Source of the DNA: Brienomyrus brachyistius
Lineage: Eukaryota; Chordata; Actinopteri; Osteoglossiformes; Mormyridae
Direction: 5' to 3'
Length of the DNA: 64,000 bases
Assembly: GCF_023856365.1 (NCBI RefSeq)
Contig: NC_064552.1
Coordinates: 248,001 to 312,000, forward strand
Position 1 is the first letter of the stretch. Each line of letters starts with the position of its first letter. The notes under the pieces were generated by a model. The model was given only the letters and a program-made list of their open reading frames with translations. It was not told where the DNA came from and searched no databases. Of the stretch, positions 36,225 to 48,588 are shown in pieces. A program made the translations under genes and the position numbers.

Positions 36225-36900
36225 AAAGGGGTCAAAAAGCAAACAGGGAGCCCAAAAAGCAACTACAAGAATTCTAAAATAACACAAGGAACCAGGATCA
36301 CAAGATAAGCAGCATCTCAGACACACAGCAACATGAACAAACAACAATTGAGGAAAGAACTGAACAGGAGGAGGTACTAAAATACAAAGGGCAACTGGCT
36401 AATGAGACGGGCAAGGTATGGAACGTCAGACAATCAACCAATCACAGAAGGTGCAGGACAACGAGCATTGGATGGACCAATTAACAAGCACCAAACCTAG
36501 AAAACACAAACCAGGAAGACTACACTCAGATAATGAGAAACAAAAATACAACTAGGACTAGAAGAGAACAGGGCACAAGCAGGGCAAAATGAAAACAGGA
36601 AAGCAAAAATAACTATTACACTAGGAAAAAACATAAAACCAATAAATACAAAATAACACATACTCTGCAAACTCAACCCACTAAGCTATGCAGCAAGGAA
36701 TGGAGAAATCGCACTAGCAGAGACTATGAACTAAGACAGAGGGAGCAGGATGGCCAGCAACTCCTGCTGGCTGAAGGGAACCAAACACGTAGGAAAGGGA
36801 TGGACTAAACGACAGAGAGGAGGAAAGGCGAAATGGCCGGCAATGCCTGCTGGCCAAACGGAGAAAGGTCACAGAGGGCCAGGCTCTGATTTTATATGTT
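36225..36900. other. Unclassified interspersed repeat flanking the LINE
   Basis: A-rich, with AACTGGCTAATGAGAC, GACAATCAACCAATCACAG and AGGAGGTACTAAAATACAA motifs that look like a fish transposon or LTR region. I could not find its ends. Confidence 0.3.
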
Positions 36901-37675
36901 TGTATGTCTGTAATGCTTAGTCAACCCTCAAAGTGGTAGAAGAATTCCACCTAGCCGCCCCATGCAGGCATGGCTGACATCACCAGCCGTCATCAAAGCA
37001 GCCCGACCAAACATGTCAACCTCAGCTGTTGAGCTTTCGCCACCTTAAGTATTAGTTTGAGAACTACATATAACTTCTTCTTAAATATACAATTTAAAAG
37101 GTATTAGCTTTTGAAGAAAATTCATTCTGTACAGTTTAAATTAGTTTACATCACATTCTCAGTGGATTATACTGATTAAAATAGCTTGAAGAAAAATATC
37201 CATATATATGTAACTGATTTACTATACCCCATTTTAAAAATCTCACAAGGGCTTTTCCAAAATTCTACCTCTCTTTCTGAGCAAAGGGAATCCTGATTCA
37301 TTTCCTTATATGGAAAATGCAGTATCTGTAAATAAACTCTCCAGAGAACATTATGTCTCAGCTGGCAGCAGTTTCATACCTTGGCTGTCCAGCTGTGTCA
37401 TTTCTTTCATATCCCTGCAATGTATGATTTAGAATCACTGTAAAACTGCCCAAACCACAGCACTGTTTTCCACAGAACGATGGCAATTACTGCACTTGTC
37501 TGTTAGTTTCTTATTTTTTCGGGCAGGTATCAGGAAGACTGTTGTGATGGGAAGTGGCCCAAATTAGGAATATGGTAGTGCCCATACCATTGTCATTGGG
37601 GGAAGGACACGTCTCACAGTGTACTTGTGAGAAGGACACTAAGGCGTCCCATGAGATGGTTTGCTGTTACAGCTC

Positions 37676-37945
37676 TGAGAAAGTACTCAGGCAGAGAAAA
37701 TACTCAGCTAGAGTCAAAAGTACTCAGGCAGGGAAAACACTCAGCTAGAGTCAAAAGTACTCAGGCAGAGAAAACACTCAGCTTTAGTCAAAAGTACTCA
37801 GGCAGAGAAAACACTCAGCTTTAGTCAAAAGTACTCAGGCAGAGAAAACACTCAGCTAGAGTCAAAAGTACTCAGGCACAGAAAACACTCACCTTTAGTC
37901 AAAAGTACTCAGGCAGAGAAAACACTCAGCTTTAGTCAAAAGCTG
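37676..37945. repeat. 37-bp minisatellite, about 7 copies
   Basis: Unit AGTCAAAAGTACTCAGGCAG plus AGAAAACACTCAGCTTT, with a CAGCTAG variant. Confidence 0.9.
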
Positions 37946-39051
37946 GATCGTGTAAAGTTGAGTATGTATTTGTTTTTTGTATTAGTTTACTAGCAGACGT
38001 TTTTTTCCCAAATCAAGGTACTGCTGGAGAATCAGGGTCAACCAGTCCTTGGAGCAATTCGGATTAAGGCCCCAATATTGAAATCACATCGCTGACCTTC
38101 TAATGACAGTATAAGCTCACAGAGCCTGGCACCACCCTCAGCAAGTCTCAGAACTGCATGTTTTTTGCCTTGGGGGAGAACAAGCCGAAGGAAACCCTCA
38201 GAAACATGAGGAGAACATGCCAGCTTCCCACACAGCCAGGGAACTTGGAGGCCTGTAACATCCCAGCTAACCGGCATCCGCCACAGCAGGACATAATTTC
38301 AAAAATGACACACTGGCGCCATCTGCTGGGAAATTAAAAGCCATTTACCCCTATTCCATAACATCCAAGGCAGAGTCACAGGGAGCTTGGAGCCTCACTG
38401 AGGAGAGCACTGGATGGACTGCAGGTTCATCACTGGACAGACACACGCAAGCAGGTGCTGAAGCACATTTACAAAGAGGAGAATTTCACTCATTTTCTTT
38501 GTTGTGTGAATTGTGACCACAAATTGAAATCTGACTTCCAAGATGCAAGGTACATAATTGGCACCTTCTGTAAAACTCAATATGAGCAAACGCATTTCTG
38601 ATCAGATGCAGGTGCGAGCTGGGCCAGTCCAAACCCATGTGATGCCCCCCCACGCAGTTCCTAAATCGGAGGAGCCCCCCCACCCAGAGTATGGTGCCCC
38701 ATGGGATCTAATGGGTTGACCGACACTGGGTGCGAGAGGATTGCTCTTGTTTTATAGCATGCATGATGCGTGCAGAAGCAGCAGGTCACTCCATCCAAAG
38801 TGTCACCACACCGTGGTAAAACCTGACACTTCCTTACTTTATGGGACATTATTTCAGCTCCCCATTCAGATAACCACCATTTATACTAATCTGTGAATGT
38901 AACTGAAACACTAAAAATGCCGAAAGTCTCATATTTTGTTTGGTTGCTTATGCTTAAGGGTAGGACTGGGTAGAGGTTAAGGTCATCATGTTGGGAGTAG
39001 AATTTCCCCATAGAAATGAATGGAGAGTCCCCACAAAGATATAATTACAAA

Positions 39052-39082
<31 letters not shown>

Positions 39083-40690
39083 TGGGGTTCTATTGCTGTC
39101 CAATAACTTGCAGTGACTCATGATGTTCCACAGGAGTCGTTTTTAAATGCAATTTGGCCCCAAGGTCACTGCTGTAACCTGCTCAGCTCTTACGTCAGAC
39201 AGAAGCACCTGAGACTATTTTATAGTGTCCAGCAGGTCATTTGTTCCTTACCTGCCGTTCTGTAGCCACAATAATCCTCCCCCTCCAGTTAAAATGTTGT
39301 AATAGGCGCTAATGTGTGATGTATGTGCACAAGTGCTGGTGCAAAATCTGCAAATCTGCAGTTCTAACTCTTCTCCAGTTCTGCAGTTCTGGATTTTTCT
39401 CTTTCTTCTCTCTGTGCCACACTTTCACTTCCCATGCGAAATAATTCAGCCTCAGATAGGAATCATTACCTCTGGCATCTAGTAAATAATGAGGGGGCAG
39501 TAAGACAGAACTGAAGGGGAGGAACTTAAAATGACACACGCAGGACATTCCTCTTCGTTGGTTTATTCTTTACTTACCAGGATTACTACTCCTCTAATCA
39601 ACAAATCATCAACCACTACATGTAACACTGTGACTTTGAAATGCGTCACTGCCATGCAGTTTGTCTCGTGGGGTCTCTGTTCCAAGGACAGCCAGAGCCA
39701 GAAATAGATCAGAATGAATGAGCAGCAGTGTGGTGCCAGTACAGATGGCCAGTCCTCACAGAAGGTGCTCAGCGGATGATTTTAATATAATGACATATTC
39801 TTACACAGACAGCCATAGGAAACAAACACATCTTAAACCCTCCAGTCCGTGAAGAATATGAATCAGGGCCACAGAAGTAGAGAAAAGCCCAAACCTATAA
39901 TGTTTGATAATACATGCCCACTCCAAAGTACATTCCAGCATTTAAAAAATCATACTAAGGTCCATAGGTAAGCATATACAGAGATGTGCAATCAACAGCC
40001 AGGAAAGATGATCATGGGAGGGAGGAGGCCCATCTTGGGGGGAGACAAACATTCAAATGTAAGACATGTTTTAATTGGAGGTTTAAAACTGTTATTATCA
40101 TGCTGTAATTTTCTGACACATGAGCGTTACAAAGACAATTTCGATTTTTATGCAATTATCTCATTCAGTGTTGTGAGGGCAGCCTCCTGCATTTAACTTA
40201 CCTTACCTTCTGTCAATCTACAGCCCTTTGACTTTTAAGCATCTCTTTTAGGTCAAAGTCGTGGGGTCTGTAGGTTTTTCACCCTGTCGCAACACATAAA
40301 AGATGAATTATAGCTATTGTTTGAATTTATAAATCCACAAATATACGAGGCGCTGCTTTCAATAGCAGGCCTCCAGCATGGTACACAGTTTCTTTCGAAA
40401 AGCCTGTGCATGTGGTTGCTGGCCGTATTCCCCAGTCATCTGCTGGGGGGAGAAGGGAAAGGAGAAAGATGGGAGGAGAAGGGGAATTAGTGGAGGAGAA
40501 GAGAAAGGAGTAAGATAGGAAGAGAAGGGAAAGGAGTGGAGGAGAAAAAGGTGGAGAGGCAACGTCACAATTCCATCCAGTTTTTTTCTGAGAGGCATTT
40601 TAAAGGCAATATAATGGTCAGACTAATAGGTATAAAGATGTAAAGGCGCATCTTCCAGGGCTCCTCCTGAAGAGTGTACCTTTAACAGCG
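37946..40690. other. Intergenic, right part
   Basis: No exon recognised. A (GT)n run lies at 39057-39080, preceded by CCCATAGAAATGAATGGAGA, a phrase typical of a common fish repeat. GA/AG-rich repeats lie at about 40440-40560. Confidence 0.4.
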
Positions 40691-40697
40691 CATCATT

Positions 40698-40711
40698 AAG
40701 GACGCGTCCTT
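40698..40711. promoter_or_regulatory. Perfect 14-bp palindrome upstream of kcnk1
   Basis: AAGGACGCGTCCTT is fully self-complementary and lies 41 bases before the kcnk1 start codon, in a CpG-rich stretch. It contains ACGCGT. A dimeric factor site or 5' UTR hairpin is possible; function is not shown. Confidence 0.35.
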
Positions 40712-40751
40712 CAAAGCGCACATTTAATAAAAGCGCGCATTAGCCCCGGCG

Positions 40752-41079
40752 ATGACGGAATGCGAGCCAACGAGCCGCCCGGTGCTCCTCTTCTGCCTCC
40801 TCGCCCTCGGCTATGCAGTCTACCTGGCGCTCGGAGCAGCCGTCTTCTCCGCGCTGGAGCTGCCGTACGAAGCGCTCCTGCGGCAGGAACTCCGGGCCAT
40901 CAAGCTCCGCTTTCTCCGGGACAACGACTGTGTGGCGGATGATCGCCTGGACGCACTGCTGTCTAAAGTCATGGAGGCCGGCAACTACGGCGTGTCGGCG
41001 CTGAAGAACGCGTCGGCTGGTTGGAACTGGGACGTGGCGTCGGCGCTGTTCTTTGCCAGCACGGTTCTGTCCACCACGG
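40752..41079 (+). CDS. kcnk1: kcnk1 exon 1
   Basis: Encodes residues 1-109 plus one base: N-terminus, M1, cap helices and first pore helix up to the first filter threonines. The splice junction splits the filter Gly codon (G/GTGAGC), so TTG is in exon 1 and YG in exon 2. Confidence 0.93.
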
Positions 41080-44000
41080 GTGAGCTGCGGACCGCACTGT
41101 GGACTGTGTTATTATTTACGCTTTGGGAAAACTTCTTTGTGTGCCATGATGGAGTGGCATGATGAACTCTAACTCAGTGTTCATTTTCTGTGATTAGAAA
41201 CTTTGATTGAAAACTCTTTTGCATTGTTAAATGTGTAGTTTACACACACACGTGTGTGTGTGGGTATGGATCACATACAGGAATGCGGTAATATACGTGT
41301 CTTCCAAGTAACTTGTAAATGCGAAACTATCCATATCCGCCTCGTTAATGTCATCATTTCATGATTTATCTTTTTCTAAAATGGGGTTAGGTTCTTCCTC
41401 CCGGCCCAAACATTTTAACTTAACCTAACTCTCATATTCCATAATATTATAATATTTAGGGTTAGGGTTATGCACTGCTGTGTCCTTCACGTCGGTCAAA
41501 GCGCGTCGCTGCTCTGCAGACTGCAGACCTACAGACTGCCTGTCCTTTTACACTGAGCACTGCGGGGCTGTGTGCGAGGCATGAATCAGCACAATGCCAG
41601 ATATCTAGCGACAAAAACCCGCGTATCCGCAGCGTGGTGTCTGAACAGGTGTAAGATAACGCGGACACATATTAAGTTAACGTTTATTTATCAAATTCAC
41701 ACCTGACGGGTTAAAGCGGCAGATGCAATCAATGGAATGACTTTACCTGGGACTCCATGTAATTCAGTTAAATTGAATTTTATCTGTATAAGACATTGTG
41801 CTCGGAGAACAAGCCAGAGGGGACAGTGGCAATGAAAAGCTTCATATAAGGAAGAAACCTTTGGAAGGAACCAGACTCAAAGGGGGAGCCCATCCTCCAG
41901 GGGCTGGCAAAGTAAGTCAAATGAGGGTGAGCAGGAAGGACATCACAGACAGGAGGGGGGTGCAGGAAGGACGTCACAGTCAGGAGGGAGGGCAGGAAGG
42001 ACGTCACAAGCAGGAGGGGGGGCAGGCAGGACGTCACAGGCAGGAGGGGGGGGCAAGCAGGACGTCACAGTCAGGAGCGGGGGCAGGCAGGACGTCACAG
42101 ACAGGAGGGGGGGCAGGCAGGACGTCACAGACAGGAGGGGGGGCAGGCAGGACGTCACAGTCAGGAGCGGGGGCAGGCAGGACGTCACAGACAGGAGGGG
42201 GGGCAGGCAGGACGTCACAGGCAGGAGGGGGGGCAGGCAGGACGTCACAGGCAGGAGGGGGGGCAGGCAGGACGTCACAGGCAGGAGGGGGGGCAGGCAG
42301 GACGTCACAGACAGGAGGGGGGGCAGGCAGGACGTCACAGTCAGGAGGGGGGGGGGCAGGTAGGACGTCACAGTCAGGAGCGGGGGCAGGCAGGACGTCA
42401 CAGACAGGAGGGGGGGCAGGCAGGACGTCACAGACAGGAGGGGGGGCAGGCAGGACGTCACAGTCAGGAGCGGGGGCAGGCAGGACGTCACAGACAGGAG
42501 GGGGGGCAGGCAGGACGTCACAGACAGGAGGGGGGGCAGGCAGGACGTCACAGTCAGGAGGGGGGGGGCAGGCAGGACGTCACAGTCAGGAGCGGGGGCA
42601 GGCAGGACGTCACAGACAGGAGGGGGGGCAGGCAGGACGTCACAGACAGGAGGGGGGGCAGGCAGGACGTCACAGTCAGGAGGGGGGGGGGCAGGTAGGA
42701 CGTCACAGGCAGGAGGGGGGGGGGCAGGTAGGACGTCACAGTCAGGAGCGGGGGCAGGTAGGACGTCACAGACAGGAGGGGGGGCAGGCAGGACGTCACA
42801 GTCAGGAGGGGGGGCAAGCAGGACGTCACAGACAGGAGGGGGGGCAGGCAGGACGTCACAGTCAGGAGGGGGGGGCAGGCAGGACGTCACAGGCAGGAGG
42901 GGGGGCAGGCAGGACGTCACAGACAGGAGGGGGGGCAGGCAGGACGTCACAGTCAGGAGGGGGGGGCAGGTAGGACGTCACAGACAGGAGCGGGGGCAGG
43001 CAGGACGTCACAGACAGGAGGGGGGGCAAGCAGGACGTCACAGACAGGAGGGGGGGCAGGCAGGACGTCACAGTCAGGAGGGGGGGGCAGGTAGGACGTC
43101 ACAGGCAGGAGGGGGGGGGCAGGTAGGACGTCACAGTCAGGAGCGGGGGCAGGTAGGACGTCACAGACAGGAGGGGGGGCAGGCAGGACGTCACAGACAG
43201 GAGGGGGGGCAGGCAGGAAGTCACAGTCAGGAGGGGGGAGCAGGTAGGACGTCACAGTCAGGAGCGGGGGCAGGCAGGACGTCACAGGCAGGAGGGGGGG
43301 CAAGCAGGACGTCACAGTCAGAAGGGGGGGGCAGGTAGGAAGTCATAGGAGGGGGTGCAGGCAGGACGTCACAGTCAGGAGGGGGGGGCAGGCAGGACGT
43401 CACAGGCAGGAGGGGGGGGCAAGCAGGACGTCACAGTCAGGAGCGGGGGCAGGCAGGACGTCACAGTCAGGAGGGGGGGCAGGCAGGACGTCACAGACAG
43501 GAGGGGGGGCAGGCAGGAAGTCATAGGAGGGGGTGCAGGCAGGACGTCACAGTCAGGAGGGGGGGGCAGGTAGGACGTCACAGGCAGGAGGGGGGGGCAA
43601 GCAGGACGTCACAGACAGGAGGGGGGGCAGGCAGGACGTCACAGTCAGAAGGGGGGGGCAGGTAGGAAGTCATAGGAGGGGGTGCAGGCAGGACGTCACA
43701 GTCAGGAGGGGGGGGCAGGTAGGACGTCACAGGCAGGAGGGGGGGGCAAGCAGGACGTCACAGACAGGAGGGGGGGCAGGCAGGACGTCACAGTCAGGAG
43801 GGGGGGGCAGGTAGGACGTCACAGGCAGGAGGGGGGGGGGCAGGTAGGACGTCACAGTCAGGAGCGGGGGCAGGTAGGACGTCACAGACAGGAGGGGGGG
43901 CAGGCAGGACGTCACAGACAGGAGGGGGGGCAGGCAGGAAGTCACAGGCAGGAGGGGGGGCAAGCAGGACGTCACAGTCAGGAGCGGGGGCAGGCAGGAC

Positions 44001-47000
44001 GTCACAGACAGGAGGGGGGGCAGGCAGGACGTCACAGTCAGGAGGGGGGGGCAGGTAGGACGTCACAGGCAGGAGGGGGGGGGGGCAGGTAGGACGTCAC
44101 AGTCAGGAGCGGGGGCAGGCAGGACGTCACAGACAGGAGGGGGGCAGGCAGGACGTCACAGACAGGAGGGGGGGCAGGCAGGACGTCACAGTCAGGAGGG
44201 GGGGGCAGGTAGGACGTCACAGTCAGGAGCGGGGGCAGGTAGGACGTCACAGACAGGAGGGGGGGCAGGCAGGACGTCACAGACAGGAGGGGGGGCAGGC
44301 AGGACGTCACAGACAGGAGGGGGGGGCAGGTAGGACGTCACAGTCAGGAGCGGGGGCAGGTAGGACGTCACAGACAGGAGGGGGGGCAGGCAGGACGTCA
44401 CAGGCAGGAGGGGGGGCAGGCAGGACGTCACAGGCAGGAGGGGGGGCAGGCAGGACGTCACAGACAGGAGGGGGGGCAGGCAGGACGTCACAGACAGGAG
44501 GGGGGGCAGGCAGGACGTCACAGGCAGGAGGGGGGGCAGGCAGGACGTCACAGGCAGGAGGGGGGGCAGGCAGGACGTCACAGTCAGGAGGGGGGGCAGG
44601 CAGGACGTCACAGTCAGGAGGGGGTGCAGGCAGGAAGTCATAGGAGGGGGTGCAGGAAGGACGTCACAGTCAGGGGGGGGGCAGGAAGGACGTCACAGGC
44701 AGGAGGGGGGGCAGGCAGGACGTCACAGTCAGGAGGGGGTGCAGGCAGGAAGTCATAGGAGGGGGTGCAGGAAGGACGTCACAGTCAGGGGGGGGGGCAG
44801 GAAGGACGTCACAGGCAGGAGGGGGGGCAGGAAGGACGTCACAGTCAGGGGGGGTGCAGGAAGGACGTCACAGGCAGGGGGGGGGCAGGCAGGACGTCAC
44901 AGTCAGGAGGGGGGGGGCAGGTAGGACGTCACAGGCAGGGGGGGGAAGGCAGGATGTAACAGGCGGGGAGGGGGGGCAGGCAGGACGTCACAGACAGGAG
45001 GGGGGGCAGGCAGGACGTCACAGTCAGGAGGGGCGGGGCAGGTAGGACGTCACAGGCAGGGGGGGGGGCAGGCAGGACGTCACAGTCAGGAGGGGGGGCA
45101 GGCAGGACGTCACAGACAGGAGGGGGGGCAGGCAGGACGTCACAGTCAGGAGGGGGGGCAGGCAGGACGTCACAGTCAGGAGGGGGGGCAGGCAGGACGT
45201 CACAGACAGGAGGGGGGGCAGGCAGGACGTCACAGACAGGAGGGGGGGCAGGCAGGACGTCACAGTCAGGAGGGGGTGCAGGCAGGAAGTCATAGGAGGG
45301 GGTGCAGGAAGGACGTCACAGTCAGGGGGGGGGCAGGAAGGACGTCACAGGCAGGAGGGGGGGCAGGCAGGACGTCACAGACAGGAGGGGGGGCAGGCAG
45401 GACGTCACAGTCAGGAGGGGGTGCAGGCAGGAAGTCATAGGAGGGGGTGCAGGAAGGACGTCACAGTCAGGGGGGGGGCAGGAAGGACGTCACAGGCAGG
45501 AGGGGGGGCAGGAAGGACGTCACAGTCAGGGGGGGGAAGGCAGGATGTAACAGGCGGGGAGGGGGGGCAGGAAGGGAAACAGGGAAACAGTATTAATGAA
45601 TAATTTCACTTCTGGATAAGCTGGAGACATCGTGATATTCTCAGATCCTGCTGCCCCTTGTATCTGCTTCTTCCTTAACGTTTTAATGAATAGTCACCAG
45701 TAGGTCGTTACGTCGCGGCAGCTGGCATGGGGTAAGGGGTTGCTCCCCCACATAAGCTAAAGCTTATTTGTTGCCAGTTAAATATTATTAATAGGTGCTT
45801 AATTATTAATATTATTAATTTGTAGATCAGCTGCTATGGGTTTGTGCCCCGTCTTGGGTCGCACCCCGCCTTGTGCCCGTTACTTCTGGGATAGGTTCCG
45901 GACCCCCTGCCACCCACGCGGTTTCAGAAAATGGATGTATGGTTGGGTACTGTCAAGTTGACATTGAATCCTGGCGACCACAGAAACTACGTTCTTCTAG
46001 AACTCAACATGATCCTCTGCATCTTCAGGCTTCCCAACAGCATGGTCTTTGCAGTGGTGACTGAGTCCATCTCTAGTTTCAGGTCACCTACACTAACTAT
46101 TCTAAACCTGTTACTTTATTTCAGGGCCCCCAGTCTTCCTATAATATTACAATAACTAGACAGCTAATCTCTGTGCTTCCAGTGAAAGCTGAGCTGCCAG
46201 TTGATGAAGGATCTGCTTGTTTTCCGCAGTATTCTTTGTAATTCCCTTGACACTTTAAATGAGTAGTTCTGTTTGTTTGCAGGATATGGGCACACAGTTC
46301 CTCTGTCTGATGGAGGCAAGGCATTTTGCATCTTGTATTCTGTGATTGGGATCCCCTTCACCCTCCTCTTCCTCACTGCGGTGGTGCAGAGGATCATGGT
46401 TTTCACCACAAGACGTCCAGTGGAGTACGCCCAGCAGCACTGGGCACTGACCCACTCCAGGGTGGCTTCAGCGCACGCAGTAGCGCTGGCAGTCCTCTCT
46501 CTCACTCTCTTTTTCATTGCCCCTGCCATCATCTTCTCTGTCCTTGAGGAAGAATGGAACTTCCTGGAGTCCTTCTACTTCTGCTTTATCTCCCTCAGTA
46601 CCATCGGACTGGGCGACTATGTCCCTGGAGAGGGACACAATCAGAGGTATCGGCAGCTCTACAAAGTTGCCATCACAGGTGAGCTCAGTTACCAGCGTAC
46701 ATTTAATTCAATTATTTACTTAGAAGACACTATTGCAAAAGCCTTTTACAAGTGAGGAAAGCCAGTCAGAGTCAGAAACCAGCGTCAGCCAGCACCTTGC
46801 ACACCTGCAACAACAAGGGCTTTGCTCAAGAATCGCTCTGACGGCCAAAGGATTCAAACCTGCAACCTTCTGAACACAGGGACAATCTCTAACCACAAAG
46901 CTACACACCCTCACATTTAGGATATATAATGGCAGCGCATGTCATGCGCAAGAGTGTGCGTGCATACGTGTTTGCACACAAGTGTCTTGACTTTCCCATG

Positions 47001-47129
47001 GGATGTTATTAGGGTATGTGTGCGTGTGTGTACTGACTTTTTCATAAGATGTAATCATGGTGCGTTTACTCATGTTGACTTGATCAGAGTGTGTGTCTGT
47101 GTGTGTTGACTTTCCGATGGGGTGTGATC

Positions 47130-47165
<36 letters not shown>

Positions 47166-47953
47166 CATGCTGACTTTCTCAGGGATGTGATCAGAGGGTA
47201 TCTATGTGTGTGTTGACTTTCTTGTGGGATTTGATCAGGGTGTGTGTGTGTGTGTGTGTGTGTTCTGACTTTCTCAAGTGATGTGATAGGGTGTGTGCAT
47301 GCGTGTGTTGACTTTCTCATGGGATTTGACCAGGGTGTGTGTGTTGACCTTCTGGTGGATTTTGACCAGGGTGTGTGTGTTGACCTTCTGGTGGATTTTG
47401 ACCAGGGTGTGTGTGTTGACCTTCTGGTGGATTTTGACCAGGGTGTGTGTGCCTTTATGTGCTGATGGGCACAGTGTGACGCTTCCCTCGCTGAGTATGT
47501 GCTAAACACTGCTGTGTTTTCTGCCTGTTTCTTCATTCATTCCTCCAGTCACCCTTTAAATTAGGCAAGTGGAAATAAGGCAGGGCAGAGTGACAGCTTT
47601 CTAAGTAGAGACACTACTTATCTCCTTAAGGTTGAAGGGCCTTTGACTTACGGTGTCCTGAGACAGCATGTGTGTAAACCCAGCTCTGTTCTCTTTACCC
47701 AGTTTACCTGCTTCTAGGCCTCATTGCCATGCTGGTGGTCCTGGAGACCTTCTGTGAGCTGCAGCAGCTGAAGCAGCTGAGGAGGCTTTTCTACCTGAGG
47801 AAGGAGAAGCTGGAGGAGCAGCTGGCCATCCTGGACCAGGACCAGCTCTCCATCTGCTCCGGGTCTGACCATGCAGCCTCCTTCAGGCAGGGCAGGGCAG
47901 AGTCCTTCGCAGATACTACCAGTCCTGTGGGGGAGCAACCCCTGACCCCATGA
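40752..47953 (+). CDS. kcnk1: Two-pore-domain potassium channel, TWIK-1 type
   Basis: A background (leak) K+ channel subunit of the plasma and recycling endosome membranes; it works as a dimer with four membrane helices and two pore loops per subunit. Exons 40752-41079, 46283-46678 and 47703-47953 join in phase to 324 aa (human KCNK1 336). Helix M1 is residues about 11-33, the extracellular cap holds Cys60 (inter-subunit disulphide in TWIK channels) and an N-glycosylation site Asn86-Ala-Ser. The first filter is TTGYG (108-112) with Thr before Gly, typical of TWIK-1; the second is TIGLGDY. YLLLGLIAMLVVLETFCEL is nearly identical to human KCNK1, while KCNK6 differs clearly. The lysine of ELxxLK that aligns with human Lys274 is kept; the human Ile-Ile endocytosis pair reads Ile-Leu. 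It could be the kcnk1a or kcnk1b copy. Confidence 0.93.
41080..41935. other. kcnk1 intron 1 before the array
   Basis: Unique sequence. A short GGGTTAGGGTTA motif lies at about 41459. No exon seen. Confidence 0.4.
41936..45575. repeat. 30-bp G-rich minisatellite in kcnk1 intron 1, about 115-120 copies
   Basis: Unit AGGACGTCACAG, A/G/T, CAGGAG, a G-run of 4-13 and CAGGC. Two kinds of variation are nested: base changes (CAGACAGG, CAGTCAGG, CAGGCAGG) and G-run length. A few units are altered to GGAAGTCATAGGAGGGGGTG, and blocks containing these are themselves repeated (for example near 44630-44770 and 45280-45460). Each unit has a CGTCA half-site. Long frames over it are artefacts of the 30-bp period. 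Confidence 0.95.
45576..46282. other. kcnk1 intron 1 after the array
   Basis: Contains TTCTGGGATAGGTTCCGGACCC at about 45885-45906 followed by GTTTCAGAAAATGGATG, a V-SINE tail fragment. No exon. Confidence 0.4.
46283..46678 (+). CDS. kcnk1: kcnk1 exon 2
   Basis: Encodes residues 110-241: GYGHTVPLSDGGKAF, M2, the M2-M3 loop, M3 and second pore loop with the filter GLG in FCFISLSTIGLGDYVPGEG. Ends in ACA G before GTGAGC. Confidence 0.94.
46745..46920 (-). mobile_element. tRNA-derived SINE fragment in kcnk1 intron 2
   Basis: Minus strand shows a tRNA-like head (TGTAGCTTTGTGGTTAGAGA, B-box-like GGTTTGAATCC) followed by TTGAGCAAAGCCC. Confidence 0.6.
47085..47460. repeat. GT-rich microsatellite/minisatellite in kcnk1 intron 2
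   Basis: (GT)n runs alternate with TTGACTTTCTC and with four copies of a unit of about 36 bp containing GACCTTCTGGTGGATTTTG and ACCAGGGTGTGTG. Confidence 0.85.
47703..47953 (+). CDS. kcnk1: kcnk1 exon 3
   Basis: Encodes residues 242-324: M4 (VYLLLGLIAMLVVLETF) and the cytoplasmic tail with a basic then acidic segment, DQDQLSICSGSD and end EQPLTP, TGA at 47951-47953. Confidence 0.93.
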
Positions 47954-48588
47954 CAGCTGCCGCGACCTAACGACCTACTGGTGACTATTCATTAAGCACA
48001 GTGCACACTGCTGATCAATAGCTAGTCAGCTAAGTCATGTCTTATTACCAGCTTATTAATTTATCTGGCTAACGAAGCAGCCATATTGTGATGCTTCTGT
48101 ATCTCCGGGGCAAAGTCAGCTGAAGAGCAGGGTTTGGATGTGTGAGTGTCGCTGAATTTCTGTATCTTCAGTAAGCTAATACTCTCCTAAGGCTAGGCCG
48201 GCTTGTTTTTTTAAACATACATGTATGAAGGTGTTGTACCTCTATTCAGATGACGTAATTATCTTTAGTGATGTTATAGACTTAATGTTGCTTTGTTTGT
48301 AGAGAAAGAAAGCTGCATTTGACTCATTTGCAATTATAATTATCTCCATACTGGTGCTTGTTACTGTATGACTCCAATTTAAAGGCTTTATTTCTTCATC
48401 CATTTTTAATGTTCCCTTTAATTCTCTTGCCTGTGGTTTTTTGTGCAAAAGAGTGTAGGGCCACAGTCATTCCGTGGTTCCTGACTAATCCTATAGTAAT
48501 AGTAAACTTAGAGTGATGGTTATCAGGAGGTGTGTCCCTGGAAACCATGGAAACGAGGGGGGAGAATAAATAATGAGAAAGCAGGGCC
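47954..48588 (+). other. kcnk1 3' untranslated region (probable)
   Basis: Follows the stop codon. AATAAA at 48565-48570 is a candidate polyadenylation signal, just before the 82-bp array. Confidence 0.35.

Noticed and set aside
41798..45550. Gly/Arg/Ser-rich and Pro/Cys-rich open frames over the G-rich array
   Set aside because: They are products of the 30-bp period, appear on both strands, and lie inside a kcnk1 intron.
40752..47953. Assignment of the channel to KCNK6 or KCNK7
   Set aside because: The filter TTGYGHTVPLSDGGKAF and the M4 segment match KCNK1; KCNK6 has TVGYGYTTPLTDAGKAF and a different tail.
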